NCBI RefSeq assembly: GCF_900119185.1
Contig: NZ_FPJE01000024.1
Coordinates: forward strand, 1-64,000
Source of the DNA: Sinomicrobium oceani
GTDB taxonomy: Bacteria; Bacteroidota; Bacteroidia; Flavobacteriales; Flavobacteriaceae
DNA length: 64,000 nt
Direction: 5' to 3'
Positions 44,045 through 52,778 of the stretch are shown piece after piece. The notes under the pieces are model-generated. The model was not told the origin of the DNA. It searched no databases and saw only the letters and a program-made list of their open reading frames with translations. The translations under genes were made by a program, and so were the position numbers. Numbering within the stretch: the stretch's first letter is position 1; every line of letters starts with the position of its first letter.

Positions 44045-46045
44045 TTAAGAAAGCTCTAATAGTATAGTCTGATCCGCAGCAATCTTTTTTCCTCCGGATA
44101 TCGATTGTTTTTTCACTCTTCCGTTTCCTGTTACCCTTACCTTCAACCCGAGATTTTCGAGCAGAGGTATGGCATCCATACCACTCATTCCCATCACGTC
44201 CGGAACAGTTTCGGATCGTTTCTGCGCTCTTGCGTAATACGACTCATAACTCTTCTCCGTTTCGTCCTTATCATCCCCCAGCTCCCTGACCTCATCAATC
44301 TGTGGCGAATTCGTATATATTTTATGGGCTATACTTTTAAATACGGGCCCGGAAACATCGGCTCCGTAATATCCCACACTACGGTCGGGTTCATGAATCA
44401 CAACAATACAGGAATACTTCGGGGCATCTGCAGGAAAGTATCCCGCAAAGGTGGATATATACTGTAATCTTTCCTTGTTTTTGGGATTGTAGTTTTTCTG
44501 AGCCGTACCCGTCTTCCCTGCCATGGAAAAATTAGGGGAATACAATCCTTTTCCGGTTCCTTTAAGCACTACATTTTTCATCATCCCCCGCAGTTTACCT
44601 ACAGTTTCAGGCGAACATACCTGCGGATTAATAACTTCTTTATCAAATTTCAGGATGGTCTTGTTCCATTCTTTCACTTCCTTGATCAGCCTGGGCTTTA
44701 CCATTTCCCCGTCATTCGCTATAGCATTATAAAAGGTCAGGGTCTGTAAAGGAGTCAGCGATACCCCGTACCCGAAAGCCATCCACTCCAATGCTATACC
44801 GCTCCATTGTTTTTTATTACGAGGGTCCGGTATATAAGGGCTCCCTTCGCCCTTAATAGAAAGCCCCAACTGCTTGTCGAGCCCCATCTCACGAAGTTTA
44901 TCCACAAACTTTTCAGGATGATCGGTGTAATGATCATGGATCGTCCGCACGACCCCGACATTGGAAGAAACCTCAAAAGCCCGGCCCACACTTATTTTCC
45001 CGTATCCGCCATGCTTGGTATCTCTCACTTTTCTCCTGTAATAAGTAATTACTCCTTTTTCGGTATCGACAATATCACTGGTATCGACCACTTTATCTTC
45101 AAGCGCTACCGCAAGAGCCATCAGTTTAAAGGTAGATCCCGGTTCATGCGATTCTCCTATGGCATAATTCAGTTTTTCGTAGTATTTTCCGTCTTCGGTC
45201 CTGCCCAGATTGGAAATCGCTTTCACTTCTCCGGTTTCTGTTTCCATGACGACCACGGTACCATGCTCCGCCTTATATTTTTCGAGTTGAGCCAGCAACG
45301 CGTGGTGCGCTATATCCTGAATATTGATATCTATAGTAGAAATCACATCATAGCCATCCTGGGGTTCCACTTCGTTATTATCACTTATCGGCTTCCACTG
45401 TCCTTTGGCTATTCGCTGTTTCAATCGTTTGCCGTTCCTTCCTCTCAGGTATTCGCTATACGCACCTTCGAGCCCTACGCGCAGGGCATGACCTTCACCG
45501 TCCAGACGTTCGTAACCTATACTTCTTTCGGCCATTTTCCCCAACGGATGCTCCCGCTCCACATGCTGCTCAACGATAATACCCCCTTTATAAGGACCGA
45601 GTTCAAACAGCGGAAAATTCTTTAAACGTATATAATCGGAATATCCGAGATCGCGGGCTACCAACAGGTAACGGTTCTTATTGGCCCGGGCTTTACGAAA
45701 CATCTGCTGATAATAGGACGAGGGTTTCCCCAGCATCCCGGACAGGTTATCGCAAAGCGGTTTGAGGTATTTTTCAAAATTCTTACCCGATACGGTCATC
45801 GCATCAAAACGAATATCGTATTTCGTCACCGAAGTTGCCAGCAGACTCCCGTCATCAGAATACAGATTGCCGCGATTTGCCGGAATGGTAAAATTCCGGA
45901 TCGTACGCTCTTCTGCCATTTGCCTGTATTCATCGCCGTCGATCTGGATAAAGACCAGCTTTACGGCTACCGCGACAGAAAACAGGAACATAGCCCCTGC
46001 TACAAAATACAATCGGTGCAATATTTTCTTTTCTGTTATCGGCAT
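44045..46045 (-). CDS. ftsI: Class B penicillin-binding protein FtsI with PASTA domain
   Basis: 666 residues. N-terminal membrane helix (LYFVAGAMFLFSVAVAVKLV, 12-31) and dimerisation domain with RGNLYSDDG. Transpeptidase motifs: STFK (S304, K307), SSN (360-362) and KTG (511-513). A C-terminal PASTA domain (VPDVMGMSGMDAIPLLENLGL, about 605-666) is unlike E. coli FtsI but common in Bacteroidota. It crosslinks septal peptidoglycan with FtsW. Confidence 0.95.
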   Translation of the reverse strand: MPITEKKILHRLYFVAGAMFLFSVAVAVKLVFIQIDGDEYRQMAEERTIRNFTIPANRGNLYSDDGSLLATSVTKYDIRFDAMTVSGKNFEKYLKPLCDNLSGMLGKPSSYYQQMFRKARANKNRYLLVARDLGYSDYIRLKNFPLFELGPYKGGIIVEQHVEREHPLGKMAERSIGYERLDGEGHALRVGLEGAYSEYLRGRNGKRLKQRIAKGQWKPISDNNEVEPQDGYDVISTIDINIQDIAHHALLAQLEKYKAEHGTVVVMETETGEVKAISNLGRTEDGKYYEKLNYAIGESHEPGSTFKLMALAVALEDKVVDTSDIVDTEKGVITYYRRKVRDTKHGGYGKISVGRAFEVSSNVGVVRTIHDHYTDHPEKFVDKLREMGLDKQLGLSIKGEGSPYIPDPRNKKQWSGIALEWMAFGYGVSLTPLQTLTFYNAIANDGEMVKPRLIKEVKEWNKTILKFDKEVINPQVCSPETVGKLRGMMKNVVLKGTGKGLYSPNFSMAGKTGTAQKNYNPKNKERLQYISTFAGYFPADAPKYSCIVVIHEPDRSVGYYGADVSGPVFKSIAHKIYTNSPQIDEVRELGDDKDETEKSYESYYARAQKRSETVPDVMGMSGMDAIPLLENLGLKVRVTGNGRVKKQSISGGKKIAADQTILLELS

Positions 46046-46089
46046 TACTCGCTTTTCTGAAAAATCTTTTTTAATTCATTCGGTTTATC

Positions 46090-46434
46090 TTAACGCCCCT
46101 CCAGGACGACTATCTTCCTGGGCGCTGTTTCGGATTGCTTCAACCCCTTGTTCTCCAGTCGGGACAGAATGGTAGATTCGAGCTTCATGCGCTGCATGAT
46201 AGACCTCGTATCCACATATTCGTTCTGCAACTCCTTTACTTCATCATTGAGCCTGGCTATTTCATGCACTTTCCTGTCCACACTGTGCGAACTGGCAATC
46301 ATAAACACGGCAAGCGCAGACACAAAAAGGATAAACCTCCAGTTCTTCACCGCGTCTTCACTGACGAGGAACTTTCCTTTGAGTATATCCATCAACCTGC
46401 TTTTCATCTCCAGCTGCTTTTTCCGTGTTTTCAA
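46090..46434 (-). CDS. ftsL: FtsL-like cell division protein
   Basis: 114 residues: basic cytoplasmic start, one membrane helix (WRFILFVSALAVFMIASS, about 32-49), then a coiled coil (VDRKVHEIARLNDEVKELQNEY). FtsL evolves quickly; the size, topology and position between rsmH and ftsI identify it. It stabilises the FtsQLB complex that activates FtsWI. Confidence 0.85.
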   Translation of the reverse strand: MKTRKKQLEMKSRLMDILKGKFLVSEDAVKNWRFILFVSALAVFMIASSHSVDRKVHEIARLNDEVKELQNEYVDTRSIMQRMKLESTILSRLENKGLKQSETAPRKIVVLEGR

Positions 46435-47331
46435 TTATATCTTTTCGGCTATACGAAGCTTCGCACTCCGCGCCCTGTTATTTTCAGCTATCTCTTCCGC
46501 TCCGGGAACGATGAGTCCTCCGACTTTTTTCAAAGGCACTTCCACATTACCGTAGAAATCCTTTTCCGGCTCTCCCTCAAACAGCCCACTGCGTATAAAT
46601 CGTTTGACCAAACGATCTTCCAGGGAGTGATAACTAATAAGGCTCAATCGCCCCTCTTTTTTCAGCAACTCCGGCATCTGCAGTAAAAACTCACGCAGTA
46701 CCTCGATCTCCCTGTTCACTTCTATACGAACAGCCTGATAAATCTGGGCCAGTATCTTATGTTCCTTATTTGCAGGCAGAAAACGCTTCAGTACTTTTTT
46801 GAGCTGCTCAGTAGTTTTCACCGGCTCTTCCTTACGCGCCTCTGAGATAACCCGGGCCATAGCTCTTGCATTCTTCAACTCTCCATATAACTGCAGCACC
46901 TCCCGCAACTCTTCTTCTTCATACACATTGATCACGTCATAAGCCGACAGATCGTTTTTTCTACTCATCCTCATATCGAGCCCCGCTTCGAACCTGGTCG
47001 AAAAACCACGCTCCGGCACATCGAACTGATGAGACGAAACACCAAAATCTCCCAAAACACCATCAACCTGCTTTATCCCGTAGAGCCTCAAAAACCGCCT
47101 GACATGACGGAAATTTTCACGGATAAGCACAAACCTGTCATCGGCAATCTCATTCTCCCAGGCATCTTCATCCTGGTCAAAAGCAAAAAGCTTCCCGTTC
47201 ACCCCTAATCTTTTAAGGATTTCCCGGGAATGCCCTCCTCCGCCAAAGGTCACATCCACATACACCCCGTCCTCTTTAATACGGAGCCCGTCTACAGACT
47301 CCTTCAGCAGTACCGGCTTATGATATTCCAT
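46435..47331 (-). CDS. rsmH: 16S rRNA (cytosine1402-N4)-methyltransferase RsmH
   Basis: About 298 residues from MEYHKPVLLKESVDGL; an ATG three codons upstream is also open. SAM motif VDVTFGGGGHSREIL near 28 and GVLGDFGVSSHQFDVPERGFS near 100, with the C-terminal SYHSLEDRLVKRF typical of RsmH/MraW. It methylates C1402 in the ribosomal decoding site. The start overlaps the mraZ end by 14 bp, consistent with co-translation. Confidence 0.96.
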   Translation of the reverse strand: MEYHKPVLLKESVDGLRIKEDGVYVDVTFGGGGHSREILKRLGVNGKLFAFDQDEDAWENEIADDRFVLIRENFRHVRRFLRLYGIKQVDGVLGDFGVSSHQFDVPERGFSTRFEAGLDMRMSRKNDLSAYDVINVYEEEELREVLQLYGELKNARAMARVISEARKEEPVKTTEQLKKVLKRFLPANKEHKILAQIYQAVRIEVNREIEVLREFLLQMPELLKKEGRLSLISYHSLEDRLVKRFIRSGLFEGEPEKDFYGNVEVPLKKVGGLIVPGAEEIAENNRARSAKLRIAEKI

Positions 47332-47788
47332 CTTCGTCATCTTCGTCTCCCATTACTTCTTCGGCAAGTTCCGCAAAATCCACAGCAGCATCGTCAATTG
47401 CCTGTTCATACTTATCTTTGTCCCAAATCTCAATAATGTTTATAGCAGAAGACAGCACAATCTCCTTACCGATCCCGGCAAAAGCCACCAAATCTTTCGG
47501 AACAAGCAGCCGCCCCGTAGCATCCACCTCAACCATTTTAACCCCCGCAGTGAAACGACGGATAAAATCATTATTCTTCTTCTTAAACCTATTGAGTTTA
47601 TTCATCTTCTGCATCAGCACATTCCACTCCTCCATCGGATACAATTCCAGGCAAGGCTGAAAAACAGCTCTTTTGAGCACAAACCCGTGTTGCAACACAG
47701 GCGAAAGCTGATTTTTAAGCGCAACGGGAAGCATCACCCTTCCTTTGGCATCCGCTTTACACTCGTATGTCCCGATGAAGTTATTCAT
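47318..47788 (-). CDS. mraZ: Transcriptional regulator MraZ
   Basis: 156 residues from ATG at 47788 (MNNFIGTYE); two codons upstream add MI. Two AbrB/SpoVT-like repeats, each with the DxxxR DNA-binding core (DAKGRVMLP near 11 and DATGRLLVP near 95). MraZ binds boxes upstream of its own gene and controls the dcw cluster. It leads the minus-strand dcw operon. Three MraZ-type boxes are found upstream. Confidence 0.96.
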   Translation of the reverse strand: MNNFIGTYECKADAKGRVMLPVALKNQLSPVLQHGFVLKRAVFQPCLELYPMEEWNVLMQKMNKLNRFKKKNNDFIRRFTAGVKMVEVDATGRLLVPKDLVAFAGIGKEIVLSSAINIIEIWDKDKYEQAIDDAAVDFAELAEEVMGDEDDEDGIS

Positions 47789-47821
47789 TATCAAACCTTA
47801 AGGTTCTGAGATTTACTTTTT

Positions 47822-47829
47822 CAAATATA
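47822..47829 (-). promoter_or_regulatory. Promoter -7 box for the mraZ/dcw operon
   Basis: On the minus strand TATATTTG fits the Bacteroidota TAnnTTTG -7 element, about 34 bp before the mraZ start. The -33 position falls in the MraZ box repeats, and no separate TTG box is evident. Confidence 0.5.
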
Positions 47830-47840
47830 TGGAATTATTT

Positions 47841-47868
47841 ACCACTTTTTACCACTTTCTACCACTTT
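47841..47868 (-). promoter_or_regulatory. Three tandem MraZ boxes
   Basis: AAAGTGGT occurs three times on the minus strand (plus-strand ACCACTTT at 47841-47848, 47851-47858 and 47861-47868) with exact 10-bp spacing, one helical turn. Tandem GTGG-containing repeats are the MraZ-binding signature in other bacteria. They overlap the expected -33 region, suggesting autoregulation. The interval 47870-48100 shows no gene. Confidence 0.75.
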
Positions 47869-48100
47869 GTTGATAAGTTTTACTGTTTTATGCCCCCTAA
47901 ATCCTCCGTTTCCTGACATTCCGGGGGGATTACCACAGGATTGTGCCTGTCCTGAGAATACTTATTTTTACCGTAAAGCCCTACACTATTCAATGACTAA
48001 GCCTCCGAAAAAGGGCGGATTTTCTGAGTAGCAAAATGTCCCCTGAAAGGTCGTAAAAGCCTTATTTTCCATAAAAATCAACAAGAGAGCAGAAGTAAAA

Positions 48101-48130
48101 TTTGCAGTGAAACAATTTTATGTAAATTTG
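48101..48130 (+). promoter_or_regulatory. Bacteroidota-type promoter for the hydrolase-engB unit
   Basis: TTTG (48101-48104), an 18-bp spacer and TAAATTTG (48123-48130) fit the -33 TTTG / -7 TAnnTTTG consensus, 28 bp before the ATG at 48159. Confidence 0.5.
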
Positions 48131-48158
48131 CTAACTTAGAATATCAACTAACCTATTG

Positions 48159-48923
48159 ATGGTACACGACATAAAGAAAGAAGGCAAATATTCTTATTTA
48201 GAGGTCGGAGAAGGCACCCCGATGATTATCCTCCACGGGTTAATGGGGGGATTGAGCAACTTCAACGGAGTGACCTCATACTTTTCCACAAGAGGATACA
48301 AAGTCATAGTGCCTGAGCTGCCTATATATAAAAAGCCACTTCTACGCACCAATGTTAAGAGCTTCGCTAAATACCTCGAACAATTCATAGAATATAAAAA
48401 ACTGGACCAGGTTATTCTGCTGGGTAATTCCCTGGGGGGGCACATAGCATTGCTTCACGCCAAAATGTTCCCTCAGAAAGTAAAAGGACTGGTTATTACG
48501 GGAAGCTCGGGGCTTTACGAGAGTGCTATGGGCGACGGATACCCGAAGCGGGGGAATTACGAATTCATCAAGAAAAAAAGCGAAGATGTATTTTACGATC
48601 CGAACGTTGCAACCAAGGAAATCGTGGATGAAGTTTACGCGACGGTGAACGACCGCTCCAAACTGATCAAAACCCTGGCCATTGCAAAGAGTGCGATCCG
48701 CCATAATATGGCAAAAGATCTTCCGCACATGCTTACGCCCACATGTATCATCTGGGGAAAAAACGATTCGGTAACCCCACCGAATGTTGCCGAAGAGTTT
48801 CACAGTCTCTTACCGGATTCCGAATTATTCTGGATAGAAAAGTGCGGGCATGCCCCCATGATGGAACATCCGGAAGAATTTAATGTTCTCCTGGAAAAGT
48901 GGCTTACGGCCAAAAACATATAA
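48159..48923 (+). CDS. Alpha/beta-hydrolase
   Basis: 254 residues from the ATG at 48159. Alpha/beta-hydrolase fold: HGLMGGLSNF (oxyanion), nucleophile elbow LGNSLGGHIAL (Ser near 92), acid in WGKNDSVTP and histidine in KCGHAPMMEHP. Substrate unknown; esterases, meta-cleavage hydrolases and lipases share the fold. It lies 3 bp before engB, a recurring pair in flavobacteria. Confidence 0.88.
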   Translation: MVHDIKKEGKYSYLEVGEGTPMIILHGLMGGLSNFNGVTSYFSTRGYKVIVPELPIYKKPLLRTNVKSFAKYLEQFIEYKKLDQVILLGNSLGGHIALLHAKMFPQKVKGLVITGSSGLYESAMGDGYPKRGNYEFIKKKSEDVFYDPNVATKEIVDEVYATVNDRSKLIKTLAIAKSAIRHNMAKDLPHMLTPTCIIWGKNDSVTPPNVAEEFHSLLPDSELFWIEKCGHAPMMEHPEEFNVLLEKWLTAKNI

Positions 48924-48926
48924 TCC

Positions 48927-49532
48927 ATGCAAATCAATTCGGCTGAATTTATAGTCAGTAATACGGATGTAGGCAAATGCCCTTCCGAACCCATACCGGA
49001 ATACGCGTTCATCGGGCGTTCCAATGTAGGGAAGTCTTCCCTGATCAATATGCTGACCGAGAGAAAACAGCTTGCGAAAACTTCCGGAAAACCGGGAAAA
49101 ACACAGCTTATCAACCATTTCCGCATCAATAAGCGGTGGTTCCTGGTAGACTTGCCTGGATACGGCTATGCACGGGTGTCCAAAAAAATAAAGAAGACCT
49201 TTCAGAAATTTATCACCGATTATTTTGAGAAACGGGAACAACTGGTTTGTGCTTTTGTCCTTATTGACATCCGCCATGAGCCACAGCCGATAGATTTGGA
49301 ATTTATGGAATGGCTCGGCATGAGCGGCATACCTTTTGCCATTGTCTTCACCAAAGCCGACAAATTAAAACCACAGGCAGCCGAACGAAACACCCGGAAT
49401 TATCTGGATAGAATGCTCGAGGGTATCTGGGAAGAAGCCCCTCCCCATTTCATCACGTCGTCTTCAGACGGCCGGGGAAAGGAAGAACTCCTGGGATATA
49501 TAGAACACATCAACCAGGAGATCAAATCTTAG
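48927..49532 (+). CDS. engB: Ribosome biogenesis GTPase EngB (YsxC/YihA)
   Basis: 201 residues, full length. G1 GRSNVGKSSLINM (about 30-42), G3 DLPGYGYA near 78, G4 TKAD near 147 and G5 TSSSDGRG. These GTPases are needed for large-subunit assembly. It shares a transcript with the hydrolase. Confidence 0.96.
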   Translation: MQINSAEFIVSNTDVGKCPSEPIPEYAFIGRSNVGKSSLINMLTERKQLAKTSGKPGKTQLINHFRINKRWFLVDLPGYGYARVSKKIKKTFQKFITDYFEKREQLVCAFVLIDIRHEPQPIDLEFMEWLGMSGIPFAIVFTKADKLKPQAAERNTRNYLDRMLEGIWEEAPPHFITSSSDGRGKEELLGYIEHINQEIKS

Positions 49533-49535
49533 TCA

Positions 49536-49871
49536 CTACTTTTTCAACTCCAGCTTTTCTGCAAAGTAATCACAGAAATCGCGCATGGTAGCAGTCATCT
49601 TTTCATCTTGTGTAGCCTTGTTAAAAGTATCGCTCATCGCCACGAGTGTCTGATGAAAGAATACTTTCATCTCGTCGACAGGCATATCTTTGGTCCACAG
49701 ATCTATCCTCAGGGTTTCCTGGTTTTTACTATCCCAGATAGACAACAGTAAAGCCTTGGCTTCTTCATTATCTACGCCCCCGTCCTGCGCGGACCATTTG
49801 AGTTTTTCCGGAACCCTGTTCTCATCGAGTTCTACCGAAATATTTATATCCGATCGATGTGTCTTAGCCAT
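49536..49871 (-). CDS. gldC: Gliding motility protein GldC
   Basis: 111 residues, GldC family: DINISVELDENRVPEKLKWSAQDGGVDN opens the conserved fold, ending with DFCDYFAEKLELKK. Paired with gldB in Flavobacteriia; GldC is a cytoplasmic or membrane-linked accessory of the gliding and type IX secretion apparatus, with a poorly defined role. It converges with engB and is 54 bp from gldB. Confidence 0.92.
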   Translation of the reverse strand: MAKTHRSDINISVELDENRVPEKLKWSAQDGGVDNEEAKALLLSIWDSKNQETLRIDLWTKDMPVDEMKVFFHQTLVAMSDTFNKATQDEKMTATMRDFCDYFAEKLELKK

Positions 49872-49925
49872 ATTGTTTTTCTATTAAATTCGTATAGTGT
49901 TATCGCGGTCCGCCAAAGAGAAGCA

Positions 49926-50888
49926 CTACGCTTTTGCAGGCTTATAACCCGATGTCCTAAAAATGTCTTCTGCCGGTGTTTCCAGCATCTGCTGCAAAGA
50001 TACATCATTGTTCTCCATATACGACCGCACTATCTTCCAGCCGATAAAACGCCCTGTACCGCCGGGTGATTCGTTATCGATATCCAGGTAAAACTTGGAG
50101 AAAGGCGCAGCTTCTATAAAGCGATCTTTTAACCTCGAATCGGTATTGTACAGCAGGCTGCGCTCTACAAAATACCGCCACATTTCACTTTCGTTAGCCA
50201 TCACCCACTGCATTTCATCTGTGGTATACCCGATTTTAAGTGCATCCGGGACGGTTGGAAGCAGCAGATCTTTAACATACAATGCCTTCCCGGCACGCAC
50301 CATGGCTGCCAGCAGGCTTCTGTCGTGTTTTCCGGGGATGTGCAGCTCTGCAAAAGCGCCCGCGACATCGGAGGTTATATGTTCTCCCGAAAAGTTTTTC
50401 GCCTGGTAGGCCGGAATACCTTCGTAAAAACGGTGGTCTTCCCCCAGGTAGGTATCGAGAGCGATAAAAAGAAGACTATCCGTCCAGATCACTTTATTGC
50501 GGTAATCGACCTCCGAGGTCAGGGTGATCACCCGCGGCACTGTAAATCCGGGGAAATAATATCTGATATGCTGAAAAAGCGAATGCAACGCGGTCCGGAG
50601 CTTCGAAAGGTCAGGAAAAGCTTTTTTAACTTCCGAAGAAAGTTCCTTCTGGAGACTGTCATTCATTTTCTCAATCCATACACTATCCGTATATTGTGAA
50701 GGAAAGAGAAAAGGATAATCGGATTTCAACGCGGGGAGATCATCCGGTGTCGCTTCGGCAAATTCCACATCAAATCTGTCTATATGTACATCGACATCGA
50801 TCTTTTCTATTGCCGCTTCCAGGTCACTTTTCCTGTTACACGAAACAACAAGAAGAAAAACACATAAGAATATCACATTTTTACACAT
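49926..50888 (-). CDS. gldB: Gliding motility lipoprotein GldB
   Basis: 320 residues with lipoprotein signal (MCKNVIFLCVFLLVVSC; lipidated Cys17). The mature part carries GldB-type sequence (DVHIDRFDVEFAEA, FHMQ-like TTDEMQWVMANESEMWRYFVE, RFIGWKIVRSYMENNDVSLQQML). It is essential for gliding in Flavobacterium and linked to the type IX secretion machinery. Divergent from nadE. Confidence 0.93.
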   Translation of the reverse strand: MCKNVIFLCVFLLVVSCNRKSDLEAAIEKIDVDVHIDRFDVEFAEATPDDLPALKSDYPFLFPSQYTDSVWIEKMNDSLQKELSSEVKKAFPDLSKLRTALHSLFQHIRYYFPGFTVPRVITLTSEVDYRNKVIWTDSLLFIALDTYLGEDHRFYEGIPAYQAKNFSGEHITSDVAGAFAELHIPGKHDRSLLAAMVRAGKALYVKDLLLPTVPDALKIGYTTDEMQWVMANESEMWRYFVERSLLYNTDSRLKDRFIEAAPFSKFYLDIDNESPGGTGRFIGWKIVRSYMENNDVSLQQMLETPAEDIFRTSGYKPAKA

Positions 50889-50952
50889 AAGTGTGAGATT
50901 ACCTTTTATAATTAACCAATCTTTTTAATACTTTTATGCGGCCTAACAGCGG

Positions 50953-50960
50953 CAAAGGTA
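50953..50960 (-). promoter_or_regulatory. Candidate -7 box for gldB
   Basis: On the minus strand TACCTTTG matches TAnnTTTG, 64 bp upstream of the gldB start. A clear -33 TTG was not found at the usual distance, so the call is tentative. Confidence 0.35.
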
Positions 50961-50981
50961 AACAGAATAAACCACAACAGA

Positions 50982-51770
50982 ATGAAAACCGAAAAAGTAG
51001 TCGATCATATCGTACACTGGCTGAAAAATTATGCGGAGCAAGCAAAAATCAAGGGTTTTGTTATCGGGGTTTCCGGAGGCATTGATTCTGCGGTCACTTC
51101 CACCCTTTGTGCCAGGACAGGACTTCCGCTGCTTTGCCTTGAAATGCCCATACATCAGGCAGAAAACCAGGTTACACGTGCTTTAAAACACATTGCCTGG
51201 CTGGGCGAAAATTACGATAACATAAGTGTACAGCAGGTAAATCTTACCCCTGTTTTTGACAGTCTCGTGAGCAGTCTTCCCGAAGTAGACCAGGAAGAAG
51301 ACCGCTTTATGTCGCTCGCCAATACCCGGGCAAGACTGCGTATGACTACTTTATACTACTTTGCAGCACTGGAAGGTTATCTGGTAGCCGGTACCGGAAA
51401 TAAGGTAGAAGATTTCGGTGTAGGCTTTTATACCAAATACGGAGATGGCGGGGTAGACATCAGTCCTATTGCCGACCTGCTGAAAACCGAAGTTTATGAA
51501 ATAGCCGAACATCTCGGTATTATCCGGGAAATCCTCGTGGCACCCCCTACGGATGGCCTCTGGGGAGATGACCGTACCGACGAAGATCAGATAGGTGCCT
51601 CCTATCCGGAACTGGAATGGGCTATGCAAATGGATAACGAAGGCAAAAAGGCGGCAGATTTCGAAGGGCGAAAAAAAGAAGTTTTCGAAATATACAAGCG
51701 ATTTAACAATGCCAACAAACACAAGATGCTTCCCATCCCCGTATGTGAGATACCGGAAGCTCTTAAATAA
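50982..51770 (+). CDS. nadE: NAD+ synthase, ammonia-dependent
   Basis: 262 residues without a glutaminase domain, so ammonia is the expected nitrogen donor. PP-loop SGGIDSAV (near 31), NTRARLRMTTLYYFA, GTGNKVEDFGVGFYTKYGDGGVDISPIADLLKTEV and the catalytic-site PPTDGLWGDDRTDEDQIG. It amidates nicotinate adenine dinucleotide to NAD. Divergently arranged from gldB with a 93-bp shared spacer. Confidence 0.95.
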   Translation: MKTEKVVDHIVHWLKNYAEQAKIKGFVIGVSGGIDSAVTSTLCARTGLPLLCLEMPIHQAENQVTRALKHIAWLGENYDNISVQQVNLTPVFDSLVSSLPEVDQEEDRFMSLANTRARLRMTTLYYFAALEGYLVAGTGNKVEDFGVGFYTKYGDGGVDISPIADLLKTEVYEIAEHLGIIREILVAPPTDGLWGDDRTDEDQIGASYPELEWAMQMDNEGKKAADFEGRKKEVFEIYKRFNNANKHKMLPIPVCEIPEALK

Positions 51771-52123
51771 GGCCGCAACCAATATAAAGGCAGGCTCTGC
51801 CACAATACCTTTTGCGCCCTTCAAATCAACACCTTGTATAACAAGAAAAGGTTTTCTACGTATTTGAATATATTTGCCGGCAGAGTGTACCTGCACACCA
51901 AAAACTGTACTAATTAACTGTAATTTAATATTACATTTACGCACAGGCTCAGGGCTTTAATTACAAAAAAAACTGAAATATTTTTCTCTACTTTTGCATA
52001 GGATATTTTTTTTTATTACATTTATACCCACTTACTACCCCATATACTACCTGAATATTACTTCCTGCTTATCAGCGATGGTTTGTGAAAAACCTAACTA
52101 ATCCTAAATAAAAACAAATCATC
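51771..52123. other. 353-bp intergenic region (nadE to response regulator)
   Basis: No convincing gene. It holds small inverted repeats: GGCAG-GCT-CTGCC (51789-51801) and CTTGT-ATA-ACAAG (51833-51845). These may mark the end of the nadE transcript, though without a clear T run. The rest is AT-rich promoter DNA. Confidence 0.6.
51989..51996 (+). promoter_or_regulatory. Candidate -7 box for the response regulator
   Basis: TACTTTTG matches TAnnTTTG, giving an approximately 120-nt untranslated leader. No clear -33 TTG was found. Confidence 0.35.
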
Positions 52124-52753
52124 ATGATTAAAGTGTTAATTGCCGACAACCATCCGGTAGTACAAGATGGTATTGCTGCCGCCCTCAGCAGCAATAAAGA
52201 GATTGAAGTAGTGGCTAAAGTACGTACGACTTCCGAACTTTTCGAAGTTTTACCGAAAGTGAGCCCTGACATTATCCTTCTGGAAATGAATATTCCGGAA
52301 GTGAACGGAATTACAGCTTTGCGCCAGTTAAAGAAAGAATACGCCCAGGCCAAAGTTCTTATTTTCAGTTCCGAATCTGAAGACGTCTATGCATTGAGTA
52401 CCCTCCGTGCCGGTGCCTCGGGATATCTTTCAAAAGATGCGGACACCTCTCTTCTTTCCGAAGCCATAACCAAGATCGCCAACGGCGGATTGTTTATCAC
52501 CAACGAACTTGCTCAGCGCCTGGCTTTCGACGAGAGTACGAACAAACCCCGAAAATTCTTCCGCAAACTCTCCACAAGAGAAGTTGAAGTCCTCAAGCTT
52601 CTTGCAGAAGGAAAAAGAAACAAGTACGTTGCCGAAGAACTCGGACTCAACGAAAAAACCGTAAGCACCTACAAGGCGAGGCTGATGCGTAAGCTAAATG
52701 TAGACAATATGGTAGACATGCTCCAACAGGCAAAAGCGCTCGAACTGTACTAA
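52124..52753 (+). CDS. LuxR/NarL-type response regulator, phospho-acceptor Asp replaced by Glu
   Basis: 209 residues. Receiver domain (1-120) with D8 and the conserved Lys in YLSKDAD near 103. The position after beta-3 reads IILLEMNIP, with E54 instead of the phospho-acceptor Asp. C-terminal LuxR helix-turn-helix (LSTREVEVLKLLAEGKRNK...EKTVSTYKARLMRKL, 145-195) is intact. No histidine kinase is nearby. It may be a constitutively active or phosphorylation-independent regulator. Confidence 0.9.
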   Translation: MIKVLIADNHPVVQDGIAAALSSNKEIEVVAKVRTTSELFEVLPKVSPDIILLEMNIPEVNGITALRQLKKEYAQAKVLIFSSESEDVYALSTLRAGASGYLSKDADTSLLSEAITKIANGGLFITNELAQRLAFDESTNKPRKFFRKLSTREVEVLKLLAEGKRNKYVAEELGLNEKTVSTYKARLMRKLNVDNMVDMLQQAKALELY

Positions 52754-52778
52754 AAAAACAGTTTGGCATTATAGGTTT

